The notes under the pieces: generated by a model | The model's database searches: none | Seen by the model: the letters and a program-made list of their open reading frames with translations, nothing else | Told to the model about the DNA's origin: nothing | Shown here: positions 34,443 to 42,715 of the stretch, in pieces | Layout: the number at the start of each line of letters is the position of its first letter | Position numbering within the stretch: position 1 is the stretch's first letter | Translations under genes and position numbers: made by a program | Assembly: GCA_965243245.1 (NCBI GenBank) | Contig: OZ251536.1 | Span: 1,612,001 to 1,676,000, forward strand | DNA length: 64,000 nt | DNA from: JAYQKL01 sp965243245 | Lineage (GTDB): Bacteria > Pseudomonadota > Alphaproteobacteria > RS24 | Reading direction: 5' to 3'

Positions 34443-35453
34443 TTATTTAAAAATGTCCTGCTGGATAAACTCATCAGCATGTGCGGCCGATAATTTTGGC
34501 GTGGTTTCCATAGGCATATGTCCCACACCGGGGTAGGTGATGAGTTTTGATGTCAAAATATAAGCATTCATCCGCCGTCCATATTTCACTGGCACATGGC
34601 TGTCCTCTTCGCCCCATATAAGGAGGGTGGGCTTGATAATGGCACCGAGATAAATATCCATTGGTTCTTCCATGAATTGTTGGCGCAAGCGTTCGGTGGT
34701 GGCGGCGCGATTGCCGACATGTAAAAGCAAGTCATAATAACGCCGAACGCGTTCCGGTGTAACCGCAATTGGTGTGCCATAAGCGTTGAGAACAGCCCTT
34801 TCGATGAGCCCATAGGGTGTGATATAGCGCATGAGATTTGAAATACCGGGCGTTTTAGCTATTTTGAATATGAACGGTCTTTCATTTGGGTTATCTGGTT
34901 TCAGCCCGCTTGAGCCGATGAGAATCAGCCCGTGCACTTTTTTTGGCTCTTTAAGGGCAATCTTAAGAGCAATTTTGCCGCCCATAGAGTGACCGATAAA
35001 AACTGCTTTTTTTACCTTTAGCTGTTCTAGTATTTCCAAAACCGTCTGTGCCATGGCATGGGTTGTGTAGTCGCCCGAAGGCACGGGGCCTGTAATGCCA
35101 TGTCCCGGTAAATCCAGTCGAATAATGCGGTATTTGTCTTTAAGCTCTGCCGTCCAAGCGTCCCAGCTGTGCAATGAGGCATTGGAGCCGTGCATCATAA
35201 CCAGCACAGGATGCCCCTTATGCCCTTCATCTTTGAGATGAATAATACTCTGGTCAAAAAGCGGCAGGAAAATTGAGTCTTCATCGGCATATTTGGCGAT
35301 AATTTCAGCCCGCGATTTATCCGGTACTGTGAAAATCGTTATGGCAAATAACCCCGCGACCGCCAACAGAACAGTCACGCTTATAAGGGTGATGAAAAAC
35401 CTTTTAAGCCATTTTTTTGCGGTTTTTTTTGCGGTTTTTGTGGATTGTATCAA
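34443..35453 (-). CDS. Alpha/beta hydrolase with N-terminal membrane anchor
   Basis: This 336-residue protein starts with a lysine-rich cytoplasmic tail, then one membrane helix (about residues 17-38). An alpha/beta hydrolase domain follows, with LVMMHGSNAS for the oxyanion hole, the nucleophile serine in VFIGHSMGGKIAL, the acid in LLIWGEEDSHVP and the histidine in YPGVGHMPM. It is likely an exported esterase or lipase-like enzyme. The first codons carry a duplicated TAKK unit. The natural substrate is unknown. Confidence 0.85.
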   Translation of the reverse strand: MIQSTKTAKKTAKKWLKRFFITLISVTVLLAVAGLFAITIFTVPDKSRAEIIAKYADEDSIFLPLFDQSIIHLKDEGHKGHPVLVMMHGSNASLHSWDAWTAELKDKYRIIRLDLPGHGITGPVPSGDYTTHAMAQTVLEILEQLKVKKAVFIGHSMGGKIALKIALKEPKKVHGLILIGSSGLKPDNPNERPFIFKIAKTPGISNLMRYITPYGLIERAVLNAYGTPIAVTPERVRRYYDLLLHVGNRAATTERLRQQFMEEPMDIYLGAIIKPTLLIWGEEDSHVPVKYGRRMNAYILTSKLITYPGVGHMPMETTPKLSAAHADEFIQQDIFK

Positions 35454-35530
35454 AAAACTACCCTTATTTACTTTACTTTATTATTGTATCAGATTTTCAT
35501 CATAATATTAATCAAGGATAAAATACAATC

Positions 35531-35800
35531 TTACTTATTGGCTTTTGCTATTAGGCAATCAGGCGGGTTTGTTTCAGTTGGCGAAAGATCGCGCCTATAT
35601 TCATAGACCGTAGAGCAGTAGGGGCAAATAATATTTTCATCCTTGCCCATATCAAGATAAATATGGGGATGATCATGCGGCTCGCTTGCACCTATACACG
35701 AAAAGGCCTTAATGCCGAGCTGAATCGTTTTGGCACCTTGGTTATTCTGGAGGTTATTCTGGAGGTTATTTTGGAATTTAGTTTTTCCTTGCTCTGCCAT
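35531..35800 (-). CDS. zf-CHCC zinc-finger protein (NDUFS6-like)
   Basis: This 89-residue protein has the zf-CHCC pattern: a cysteine in AFSCIGASEP, histidines in HDHPHIYLDMG, and CPYC before STVYEY. The family is related to the 13-kDa zinc subunit of complex I and is common in alphaproteobacteria. Between a short head and the zinc domain lies NNLQNNLQNN, produced by 12-bp tandem copies. A further DCLIA cysteine occurs near the end. Confidence 0.85.
   Translation of the reverse strand: MAEQGKTKFQNNLQNNLQNNQGAKTIQLGIKAFSCIGASEPHDHPHIYLDMGKDENIICPYCSTVYEYRRDLSPTETNPPDCLIAKANK
35740..35775. repeat. Three 12-bp tandem copies in the zf-CHCC gene
   Basis: GGTTATTCTGGA is present twice exactly (35740, 35752) and once with one change (35764). 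On the minus strand the units encode QNNL repeats in the N-terminal linker, keeping the frame. Confidence 0.9.
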
Positions 35801-35920
35801 GTGTTATCCCTTGAAGTCTTGCACAAAGCTATATCGCTTGTTGCTCTGGCAATCAAGACCAAGCTTTAAGAGCTCCCACACCTGCTCATTTGTTCGTGTT
35901 GGTATTAGGCTCGCTTCTTG

Positions 35921-35967
35921 GCTAGTTTTGGGGCTAGTTTTGGGACTAGTTTTGGGCTAGTTTTGGG
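35921..35967. repeat. Four 12-bp tandem copies upstream of cysE
   Basis: GCTAGTTTTGGG is repeated four times (35921-35967), the third with one change and the fourth one base shorter. It lies in the 241-base gap between the divergent zf-CHCC and cysE genes, in which I see no other feature. Confidence 0.9.
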
Positions 35968-36041
35968 CATTATGCAATTATCTTCTTTTGCCTGAATAAA
36001 GAGTTCATGCTTGCGCCTCAATCTGAACCGCTTTAATCTTT

Positions 36042-36929
36042 ATGAATATGCGTAGCTTAGATATGAAGACGAGCTTGAGATTAAACATGACAAATGAGAC
36101 TATAAAAATTTCACAAACAGTTTCACAAACGGTTTCGCGGGCAGAAGTTTGGGACGCCATTCGTCAGGCGGCGCACAAAATGGTGCTGGCTGAGCCTATG
36201 CTGGAAAATTTCCTAAAAGCCAGAATTCTTGAGCAGTCAGATATTGTTAAAGCTGTGGCTTTTGGGGTGGCTGACAAGTTGGCTGATGCTCATGTTTCGT
36301 GTGCGGATATTGAAACGGCTATCTTGGGTGCTTTTGCCCATCATGAAGCGATAGAGCAAATAATTTGCGATGATATTATTGCGGTTTATGACCGTGACCC
36401 CGCTTGCCAGACTTTTTTGGATCCGATTGTTTTTTTTAAAGGGTTTTTGGCGATACAGGCTTATCGCGGCGCGCATCATTTGCTGAATGAAGGTCAACGC
36501 GGGATGGCTCTGTTTATTCAAAATCGCGCTTCAGAAGTATTCGATGCTGATATTCATCCAGCGGCAAAAATCGGGCATGGCATTATGATTGACCACGCCA
36601 CGGGGGTTGTTATTGGCGAGACGGCGGTTATTGGTAATGATGTTTCCATGTTGCACGGTGTTACACTTGGGGGCAGTGGCAAGGAAGGCGGCGACCGTCA
36701 TCCTAAAATTGGTAATGGTGTGTTGATTAGTGTGGGGGCAAAAGTGCTGGGTAATATTCATATTGGTGATTGTGCTAAAATTGGCGGCGGCAGTGTGGTA
36801 TTAACTGATGTTCCGGCTTATTCGACTGCTGTTGGTGTTCCTGCTAAGGTTATTGGTAAAGTTGATACGCCAACGCCGTCGCAGTCAATGGACCATTCTT
36901 TGACTTCAATGAAAGATAAGGATGATTAG
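36042..36929 (+). CDS. cysE: Serine O-acetyltransferase
   Basis: CysE acetylates serine for cysteine synthesis. The protein has the N-terminal helical domain (residues 34-160) and the left-handed beta-helix with DIHPAAKIGHGIMIDHATG, LHGVTLGGSGKEGGDRHPK and the histidine active site. The family length fits a start at ATG 36087 (280 residues), which also has GAG upstream, better than the first ATG at 36042 (295 residues). A 12-bp duplication encodes SQTVSQTV at 36109-36132. It leads a cluster with DUF3126 and a gamma-class carbonic anhydrase homologue. Confidence 0.95.
   Translation: MNMRSLDMKTSLRLNMTNETIKISQTVSQTVSRAEVWDAIRQAAHKMVLAEPMLENFLKARILEQSDIVKAVAFGVADKLADAHVSCADIETAILGAFAHHEAIEQIICDDIIAVYDRDPACQTFLDPIVFFKGFLAIQAYRGAHHLLNEGQRGMALFIQNRASEVFDADIHPAAKIGHGIMIDHATGVVIGETAVIGNDVSMLHGVTLGGSGKEGGDRHPKIGNGVLISVGAKVLGNIHIGDCAKIGGGSVVLTDVPAYSTAVGVPAKVIGKVDTPTPSQSMDHSLTSMKDKDD
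36109..36132 (+). repeat. Two 12-bp tandem copies in the cysE 5' end
   Basis: TTTCACAAACAG (36109-36120) is followed by TTTCACAAACGG (36121-36132), encoding SQTV twice ahead of the conserved serine acetyltransferase domain. Confidence 0.8.
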
Positions 36930-36943
36930 GGAAAACGCATTTA

Positions 36944-37162
36944 ATGACAGAGCAAGAAATTAAAAAAATTGAAACTTATTTAAGCCAGAAATTCAGGCTT
37001 GATACAATTTCGATTAACCGTAGCGCGCGCGCCGACATGTGTGAAGTTGTTGTCGAAGGCGAGTTTATTGGCACCTTAACGCGTGATGATGATGAGGGCG
37101 AGGTCAGTTATAATTTTGCCATGGCTATTCTTGATTTTGACCTTGAAGAGGCGGGCTTATAG
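36944..37162 (+). CDS. DUF3126 family protein
   Basis: This 72-residue acidic protein has the DUF3126 pattern ESEIKKIETYL-like EQEIKKIETYLSQKF, then VVVEGEFIGTLTRDDDEGEVSYNF and an EEAGL end. The family is restricted largely to alphaproteobacteria and is found next to cysE. It begins 14 bases after cysE and its stop touches the next start. Function is unknown. Confidence 0.9.
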   Translation: MTEQEIKKIETYLSQKFRLDTISINRSARADMCEVVVEGEFIGTLTRDDDEGEVSYNFAMAILDFDLEEAGL

Positions 37163-37693
37163 ATGACCTTTTACGCGCTTGAGGATAAACGCCCGACCAC
37201 ACCGCAAAGCGGTAATTGGTGGGCGGCGCCCAATGCTCAGATTATTGGCAATGTTGAGTTCAAAGAAAACGCCAGCGCATGGTTTGGTGTCGTTGCGCGC
37301 GGCGATAATGAGCTTATCAGCATTGGCGAGAACTCTAATGTTCAAGATAATTGCGTGCTTCATACTGATCCGGGGTTTCCATTGACCATCGGTAAAGATT
37401 GCGTTGTGGGTCATATGGCTATGTTGCATGGCTGTATAATTGACGATAATAGTCTGGTGGGTATAGGGGCGATTATTATGAATGGCGCACGGATTGGAAA
37501 AAATTGTTTGATAGGTGCGCAAGCTTTCATCAAAGAAGGGATGGAGATACCCGATAATTCTATGGTTATTGGGCAGCCCGGCAAAATCGTTAAGCAGGTG
37601 AGTGATGAAATGGCCGACTTTATCCGTCTTAATGCCGAGGTTTATGTTCACAATTGGCAGCAATTTAAATCAAAAATGACCGTTATTGATTAA
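37163..37693 (+). CDS. Gamma-class carbonic anhydrase family protein (YrdA-like)
   Basis: This 176-residue left-handed beta-helix protein has the metal-binding histidines in CVVGHMAMLHGC and an earlier one in CVLHTDPG, plus GAIIMNGARIGKNCLIGA repeats. Many such proteins lack carbonic anhydrase activity; the name states only the family. The start directly abuts the DUF3126 stop. Confidence 0.93.
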   Translation: MTFYALEDKRPTTPQSGNWWAAPNAQIIGNVEFKENASAWFGVVARGDNELISIGENSNVQDNCVLHTDPGFPLTIGKDCVVGHMAMLHGCIIDDNSLVGIGAIIMNGARIGKNCLIGAQAFIKEGMEIPDNSMVIGQPGKIVKQVSDEMADFIRLNAEVYVHNWQQFKSKMTVID

Positions 37694-37748
37694 TCAAGAC
37701 TTGATTTTTTATTATTGGTTTGCAAAAATTCAATCATCTGGAGGGATT

Positions 37749-39383
37749 ATGTCATACGATTATATCATTATTGGAGCTGGGAGTGCGGGGTGTGTTTTAG
37801 CCAACCGCCTGACCGAGGATGCGTCAACGCAAGTTTTGCTGATCGAGGCGGGAGGCAAGGATAGAAATCCTTTTATTCATATGCCCTCTGGCTATGCTCA
37901 GATTGTGCCTGAAAAAAACAAAAGTAATTATGGTTTCACCACAGCACCCGTGCCAGAGCTAAACGGACGTGAACTTTACTGGCCGCGAGGCAGGGGTTGG
38001 GGCGGTTCGTCTTCGATTAACGCCATGGTCTATACACGAGGTCATGCATGGGATTATGACCATTGGAATCAACTGGGCAATCAGGGCTGGTCTTATGAAA
38101 GCGTTTTACCCTATTTCAAACGTGCCGAATGCTTCCAAGGTGATGGAGACCTTGATTATCACGGCAAGTCGGGACCTTTATATGTCAAAAAATCTGACCA
38201 AAAAAAGGATCTTCTGCTCGACAAGTTCATTGATGCAGGCGCGCAAGCCGGATTTCCACTAACCAATGATTTTAACGGCAAACAACAAGAAGGTTTTTCA
38301 AGATATGAACACACCGTCAAAGGTAATAAACGCAATAGCGCGGCGCGGGCTTATTTGCATCCTGTTTTGAACCGCCCGAATTTGCATACGATGACACATC
38401 TTGTAACGAACAAAATCGAGATTGAAAACGGCGTTGCCGTCGCTGTTTTAGCGCGCCGCGGGGGCAAAGAAATACGCCTTGAAGCAAATCGAGAGATCAT
38501 TTTATCAAGTGGTGCATTAAACAGTCCACAAATTCTGTTGCGCTCTGGTATTGGTCCAGCCGAAGAGATTACCAAACATGGTATTGACGTCGTTCATAAT
38601 TTGCCCGGCGTTGGGCGTAATCTTCAAGATCATATCGGGGTGCCGTTGCAATATGGCGCGACCCAACCTGTGACGTTGCATGGCTCTACATTGCCGCTTG
38701 GACAATTATGGGCAGGTTTGCAGTATTATCTTGCGGGTGTGGGGCCGGCGGCAAAACCGCCGACTCATGGGGGCGCGTTCATCAAATCAACACCAGATAA
38801 GGAAATTCCAGACACACAATTTCATTATGTATCCTTAGGATTGATTGATAGTCATGGGCGCGGCGGCAAATTTTCTGAATGTCATGCCTTTTCAGTGATT
38901 TCATATTTGTGTCGCCCTGAAAGCCGTGGCCATATTGGTTTGAAATCGGCTAATCCTCTGGACGTGCCTTATATTCAGCCAAACTATTTCCATGAAGCGC
39001 AAGATATTGTGGATACCCGCAACGGATTCTTACAGGCGGATAAAATTTTCTCCCAAGCCGCCTTTAGTCCCTATCGCGGCGAGCGGCGCAAGCCGAGACC
39101 AAGTGTCGATATGGATAATCCGGCAGAATTAGACGCATGGATTAAGCAAAATTGCGAGACACTTTATCACCCTGTCGGGACCTGTAAAATGGGGCGTGAC
39201 AAGACCGCTGTTGTGAATGAACATGGGCAGGTGAGCGGTATTGGTAAATTGCGCGTTGTTGATGCTTCCATTATGCCGACATTGATTGGCGGCAACACAA
39301 ATGCACCAACGATTATGATGGCTGAAAAAATATCCGACCACATTCGAGGACGAAATTTTCTCCCCCCCCAACCCATTCAGTAA
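37749..39383 (+). CDS. GMC-family FAD oxidoreductase (choline dehydrogenase-like)
   Basis: The start at 37749 follows GGAGGG and gives the FAD-binding N-terminus YDYIIIGAGSAGCVLANRL. The 544-residue protein also has PRGRGWGGSSSINAMVY (the GMC signature), LSSGALNSPQILLRSGIGP and HPVGTCKMG with the active-site histidine. It oxidises an alcohol that cannot be named from sequence; choline and long-chain or aromatic alcohols are the usual substrates. A DsbA-like isomerase gene follows by 13 bases. Confidence 0.93.
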   Translation: MSYDYIIIGAGSAGCVLANRLTEDASTQVLLIEAGGKDRNPFIHMPSGYAQIVPEKNKSNYGFTTAPVPELNGRELYWPRGRGWGGSSSINAMVYTRGHAWDYDHWNQLGNQGWSYESVLPYFKRAECFQGDGDLDYHGKSGPLYVKKSDQKKDLLLDKFIDAGAQAGFPLTNDFNGKQQEGFSRYEHTVKGNKRNSAARAYLHPVLNRPNLHTMTHLVTNKIEIENGVAVAVLARRGGKEIRLEANREIILSSGALNSPQILLRSGIGPAEEITKHGIDVVHNLPGVGRNLQDHIGVPLQYGATQPVTLHGSTLPLGQLWAGLQYYLAGVGPAAKPPTHGGAFIKSTPDKEIPDTQFHYVSLGLIDSHGRGGKFSECHAFSVISYLCRPESRGHIGLKSANPLDVPYIQPNYFHEAQDIVDTRNGFLQADKIFSQAAFSPYRGERRKPRPSVDMDNPAELDAWIKQNCETLYHPVGTCKMGRDKTAVVNEHGQVSGIGKLRVVDASIMPTLIGGNTNAPTIMMAEKISDHIRGRNFLPPQPIQ

Positions 39384-39396
39384 AACTTCGGGCAAG

Positions 39397-40005
39397 ATGA
39401 AACAGATTGAGTTTTTTTTTGATATTTCCAGTGCTTGGACATATCTTGCTTTTTCTCAAATTGAAGCGGTTGCAGAACGACATCAAGCGACACTTATTTG
39501 GAAGCCGGTATTGGTTGGCGGGGTTTTCAATGAGGTCAACCAACAGCTTTATGAGACGCGAGCGACAATGGGCAAGTCAAAAGCTGCTTATCAGATTAAA
39601 GACATGCAGGATTGGGCTAAATTTTATGGACTCAGTATAAATTGGCCAGATGTTTTTCCGTTAAATGCGGTCAAATTAATGCGCGGTGCCATTATTGCTC
39701 AACGCCAGAATAAGCTCGTTGCGTATACGCGTGCAGGCTTTGCTGCATATTGGGGAGAGGGAATTGATTTGTCTCAAATGAATTTACTGCTTAGGCTTGT
39801 TGAAAAAATAGGTATGGATAGGGGGCTTTTTACAGAGCACATTGAGACCAAGCCTATTAAGGATGCGTTGCATATAAACACGCGCGAGTTGATTGCCCGC
39901 GGCGGCTTTGGCAGTCCGACTTATTTCATTAATGAGACGGATATGTATTTTGGCAATGATAGGCTTGCTTTGGTTGAGTGTGTCTTGCAGAAAATAGATG
40001 CTTAA
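39397..40005 (+). CDS. 2-Hydroxychromene-2-carboxylate isomerase-like DsbA-family protein
   Basis: This 202-residue protein has the DsbA/kappa GST fold: EFFFDISSAWTYLAFSQIE at the N-terminus with serine in place of the CxxC, then WKPVLVGGVFNEVN and GGFGSPTYFI with the cis-proline. The serine active site fits HCCA isomerase-type glutathione enzymes rather than a disulfide oxidase. The last codons overlap the start of the rhomboid gene. Linked to a GMC oxidoreductase upstream. Confidence 0.87.
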   Translation: MKQIEFFFDISSAWTYLAFSQIEAVAERHQATLIWKPVLVGGVFNEVNQQLYETRATMGKSKAAYQIKDMQDWAKFYGLSINWPDVFPLNAVKLMRGAIIAQRQNKLVAYTRAGFAAYWGEGIDLSQMNLLLRLVEKIGMDRGLFTEHIETKPIKDALHINTRELIARGGFGSPTYFINETDMYFGNDRLALVECVLQKIDA

Positions 40006-40735
40006 AATGAACCAAGTGCCTCATGAACCGATTTTGCGTTCACCGCCTATTGTTTTGGGGTTTTGCGTTGGTTTGTTAGCCATTCATGCGGCTATATATG
40101 TGTTGCACATTGCTGATTTACATTGGTTACTGTCGGTATTTGCTTTTGTGCCATCTCAATTGGGTGAAGCGTGGAAGGCTCTTATTAATCTTATCACTTA
40201 TGTTTTTTTACATGGCACTTGGGAGCATGTGATTTTGAATGTGCTGTGGCTTTTGGTGTTTGGCACACCGGTAGCCATAAGGCTTGGGACGCCGTGGCGG
40301 TTTATGGGTCTTTTTTTTCTGAGTGCCATTGGTGCGGCATTGACTCACTATATTATTGACCCTGATGCAAGGGCGGCTTTAATTGGTGCCTCTGGGGGGG
40401 TCGCGGGGATGTTTGGTGCGGCGGCACGCTTTGCGTTGCCGGGCATGGCTTGGCTTAATTCAGAACAAGCGCGCAGAAAAATGCCTCTCATGCCATTGCG
40501 CCAAACTTTTTCTCGGCGCCCCGTGGTGGTGTTTATTCTTGTTTGGCTGGGTTTGAATATTGCTTTTGGCGTTTTGAGTGTCAGTCCAAGCGGCGCGGTT
40601 GTTTCGATTGCTTGGCAAGCGCATATTGGCGGGTTTTTTGTTGGGCTTTTGCTGTTGCCGTTGTTTGAAAAACCGCCTATTTCGCCTTCTGGCGGGCCCG
40701 GAAATGTGGAATATGGGCATTGGTCTGGATCATAA
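39998..40735 (+). CDS. Rhomboid-family intramembrane serine protease
   Basis: This 245-residue membrane protein has about six helices, HGTWEHVILNVLWL in the L1 region, the catalytic serine in GASGGVAGMFGA (S132) and the histidine in QAHIGGFFVG (H208). Both catalytic residues are present, so it should be active. An alternative start at the second ATG, 40007, would avoid the overlap with the preceding gene. Substrates are unknown. Confidence 0.88.
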   Translation: MLKMNQVPHEPILRSPPIVLGFCVGLLAIHAAIYVLHIADLHWLLSVFAFVPSQLGEAWKALINLITYVFLHGTWEHVILNVLWLLVFGTPVAIRLGTPWRFMGLFFLSAIGAALTHYIIDPDARAALIGASGGVAGMFGAAARFALPGMAWLNSEQARRKMPLMPLRQTFSRRPVVVFILVWLGLNIAFGVLSVSPSGAVVSIAWQAHIGGFFVGLLLLPLFEKPPISPSGGPGNVEYGHWSGS

Positions 40736-40829
40736 GTATTTGAAATACATAAATAAAAAAATATTTTTTGATTCTCTTTCTTGCATAAATGGTTTTGTTG
40801 TCGCAAAATAGATATCTTAAGGAGGCACA

Positions 40830-41261
40830 ATGACAGTTAAATCTATATTGGATGAAAAAGGCACTGATGTTCGCTCGATTGAGGGCGACCGTCTGCTGAT
40901 GGATGCCATTAAGCTTTTGGACAAAGGGGGGGTTGGTGCGCTGGTTGTCTCTTTTTCTGATAAGCCCTTGGCGGGTATTTTGTCGGAACGTGATATTGTG
41001 CGGGCCTTGTGCCATCATGGGGCGGGGGTGCTTGAGGAAGAGATCTCTAAATATATGACTAAAGAAATTATCACAATTTCGCCTGAAAAGAGCGTTCGGG
41101 ATGCCATAGAGATTATGACTCAAAGACGCATACGCCACCTTCCAGTGACGCAAGATGAGCGCATGATTGGAATAATTTCAATTGGCGATGTGTTGAAACG
41201 GCGTATCAGTAGTACCGAAGCCGAAGCCGAGGCTCTTAAAAACTACATATCAACAGGATGA
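40830..41261 (+). CDS. CBS-domain-pair protein
   Basis: This 143-residue protein consists of two CBS motifs: residues 8-66 (DAIKLLDKGGVGALVV, GILSERDIVRAL) and 74-130 (VRDAIEIMTQRRIRHLPV, GIISIGDVLKR). Stand-alone CBS pairs bind adenine nucleotides and act as energy sensors; the partner here is unknown. A ribosome site AAGGAGG precedes the ATG. It ends one base before the convergent hisI. Confidence 0.93.
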   Translation: MTVKSILDEKGTDVRSIEGDRLLMDAIKLLDKGGVGALVVSFSDKPLAGILSERDIVRALCHHGAGVLEEEISKYMTKEIITISPEKSVRDAIEIMTQRRIRHLPVTQDERMIGIISIGDVLKRRISSTEAEAEALKNYISTG

Positions 41262-41262
41262 G

Positions 41263-41745
41263 CTAGAGCTTGGTTGGGTTGGGTGCATCGCCATAGACAT
41301 CTGCCGGGTCAAAGACTTTATCATTTTCTTCAAAAACCAGCTCGATCTGGGGTGACACTTTCCCCCCCAGTGGCACCGAGCGATAAAAGCAAGAACGATA
41401 ACCAACATGGCAACTTGCGCCGTTGCCCGCAACCTTCACCTGCATCCATGCGCAGTCTTGGTCGTCATCAATGCGAAACTCGACAATTTTCTGAACCAAG
41501 CCGCTTGTCGCGCCTTTGTGCCATATAGTTTGGCGCGAACGGCTATAGTAATAAGCTTCACCCGTTTCAATGGATTTAACCATGGCTTCTTCGTTCATAT
41601 AGCCATGCATCAATAAGTCACCTGATGTTGCATCGGTTGTCACGACGGGAATAAGTCCTTTTTCGTCAAATTTGGGGGCGAGTTCGTTGCCTTCTTCGAC
41701 TTGGGCGACACTGATACGGATGGCAAAGGGGGATGTTTTAGTCAT
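41263..41745 (-). CDS. hisI: Phosphoribosyl-AMP cyclohydrolase
   Basis: HisI opens the purine ring of PR-AMP in histidine synthesis. The 160-residue protein has GYMNEEAMVKSIETGEAYYYSRSR, the metal-binding DDDQDCAWMQV and CHVGYRSCFYR. It is the stand-alone form without the HisE pyrophosphohydrolase domain. Other his genes are not in the window. It precedes folE by 43 bases on the same strand. Confidence 0.95.
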   Translation of the reverse strand: MTKTSPFAIRISVAQVEEGNELAPKFDEKGLIPVVTTDATSGDLLMHGYMNEEAMVKSIETGEAYYYSRSRQTIWHKGATSGLVQKIVEFRIDDDQDCAWMQVKVAGNGASCHVGYRSCFYRSVPLGGKVSPQIELVFEENDKVFDPADVYGDAPNPTKL

Positions 41746-41788
41746 AAGCTTTCACGCGCTTTCACGGGCTGTTCTGTTCGTATTAATC

Positions 41789-42412
41789 TTAATTGTTAAT
41801 GAGTGCTAAAAAACGCGCTTCCATGTGCGGGTCTTCGGCAAAGATACCTGTAAATTGAGTCGTGATGGTTGCGACATCAGGTTTTTTAATTCCGCGTGTG
41901 GTCATGCATTGATGCTTTGCGTCAATTAAAATTGCCACGCCAGCAGGTTCCAAAACACGTTGAATACAGTCAGCTATCTGTGCGGTCATGGTTTCTTGCG
42001 TCTGTAGCCGCTTGGCGAAAATTTCGATCACGCGCGCCAGCTTTGAAATCCCGACAACCTTATCAACAGGCATATAAGCAATATGTACCTTGCCAAGAAT
42101 GGCCACCATATGATGTTCGCAATGGCTCTCAAGTGAAATGTCGCGGAGCATGACCATATCATCATAGCCGCCGACATCTTCAAAGGTGCGCCCGAGAACC
42201 TCTTCCGGGTTTTCCTGATAGCCTGCAAAAAATTCTGTATAAGCGTTGACCACGCGCGCGGGCGTATCTATGAGCCCCTCGCGCGCCGGATTATCTCCCG
42301 CCCATGCGATCAGTGTTCTAACTGCGGCCTCGGCTTCTTTTTGTGAAGGTTTTTTCACTTCTAGATCCCGTTCATCTATCTTTCGTTTATCGTCATCAAC
42401 GCGTGCGTCCAT
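41789..42412 (-). CDS. folE: GTP cyclohydrolase I
   Basis: FolE converts GTP to dihydroneopterin triphosphate, the first step of folate synthesis. The 207-residue enzyme has the zinc and active-site motifs LESHCEHHMV, GKVHIAYMPVDKVVGISKLAR and QCMTTRGIKKP. The N-terminal 30 residues are charged and variable. It reads away from cysS. Confidence 0.96.
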   Translation of the reverse strand: MDARVDDDKRKIDERDLEVKKPSQKEAEAAVRTLIAWAGDNPAREGLIDTPARVVNAYTEFFAGYQENPEEVLGRTFEDVGGYDDMVMLRDISLESHCEHHMVAILGKVHIAYMPVDKVVGISKLARVIEIFAKRLQTQETMTAQIADCIQRVLEPAGVAILIDAKHQCMTTRGIKKPDVATITTQFTGIFAEDPHMEARFLALINN

Positions 42413-42715
42413 TGTTATTCGAGCCTCTGCAAAAAATAACGTAGAAAAATAATGTTCCTACGATCGCCGGGCCTGCGCCCGTGCTGTAATTTGTTTTACG
42501 CATCATCACCTTTTTGCCATGATATTTAGACAGTGACTATGCAAAAATGCGCATAACCATTTGCAAAAACTAATCAAAGACATAAAAATCGTAAACAGGG
42601 TATAAGTCCTACTCTATCTGAGGTCAAGGTTTCGCTACTTTCATAGATAGCACAATTTGTGCGTTCTGAAAGAGGCAACGGCTTACCACTCTTGAGGAAT
42701 GGGTAAAACAAGACT
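42413..42715. other. Divergent intergenic region folE/cysS
   Basis: These 303 bases separate folE from cysS. I see no open frame with coding character, no tRNA, and no clear riboswitch. AT-rich stretches (42540-42600) are suitable for promoters. TTGCAA at 42561 has only a poor -10 partner (CATAAA at 42581, spacing 14), so I do not call a promoter. Confidence 0.5.

Noticed and set aside
40736..40829. GTATTTGAAATAC as a terminator after the rhomboid gene
   Set aside because: The stem is short, AT-rich and has almost no loop, so it is not a convincing terminator.
42413..42715. The 303-base folE/cysS gap as an RNA gene (6S or SRP-like)
   Set aside because: No convincing long-range pairing or known conserved core is visible to me; it is more likely a divergent promoter region.
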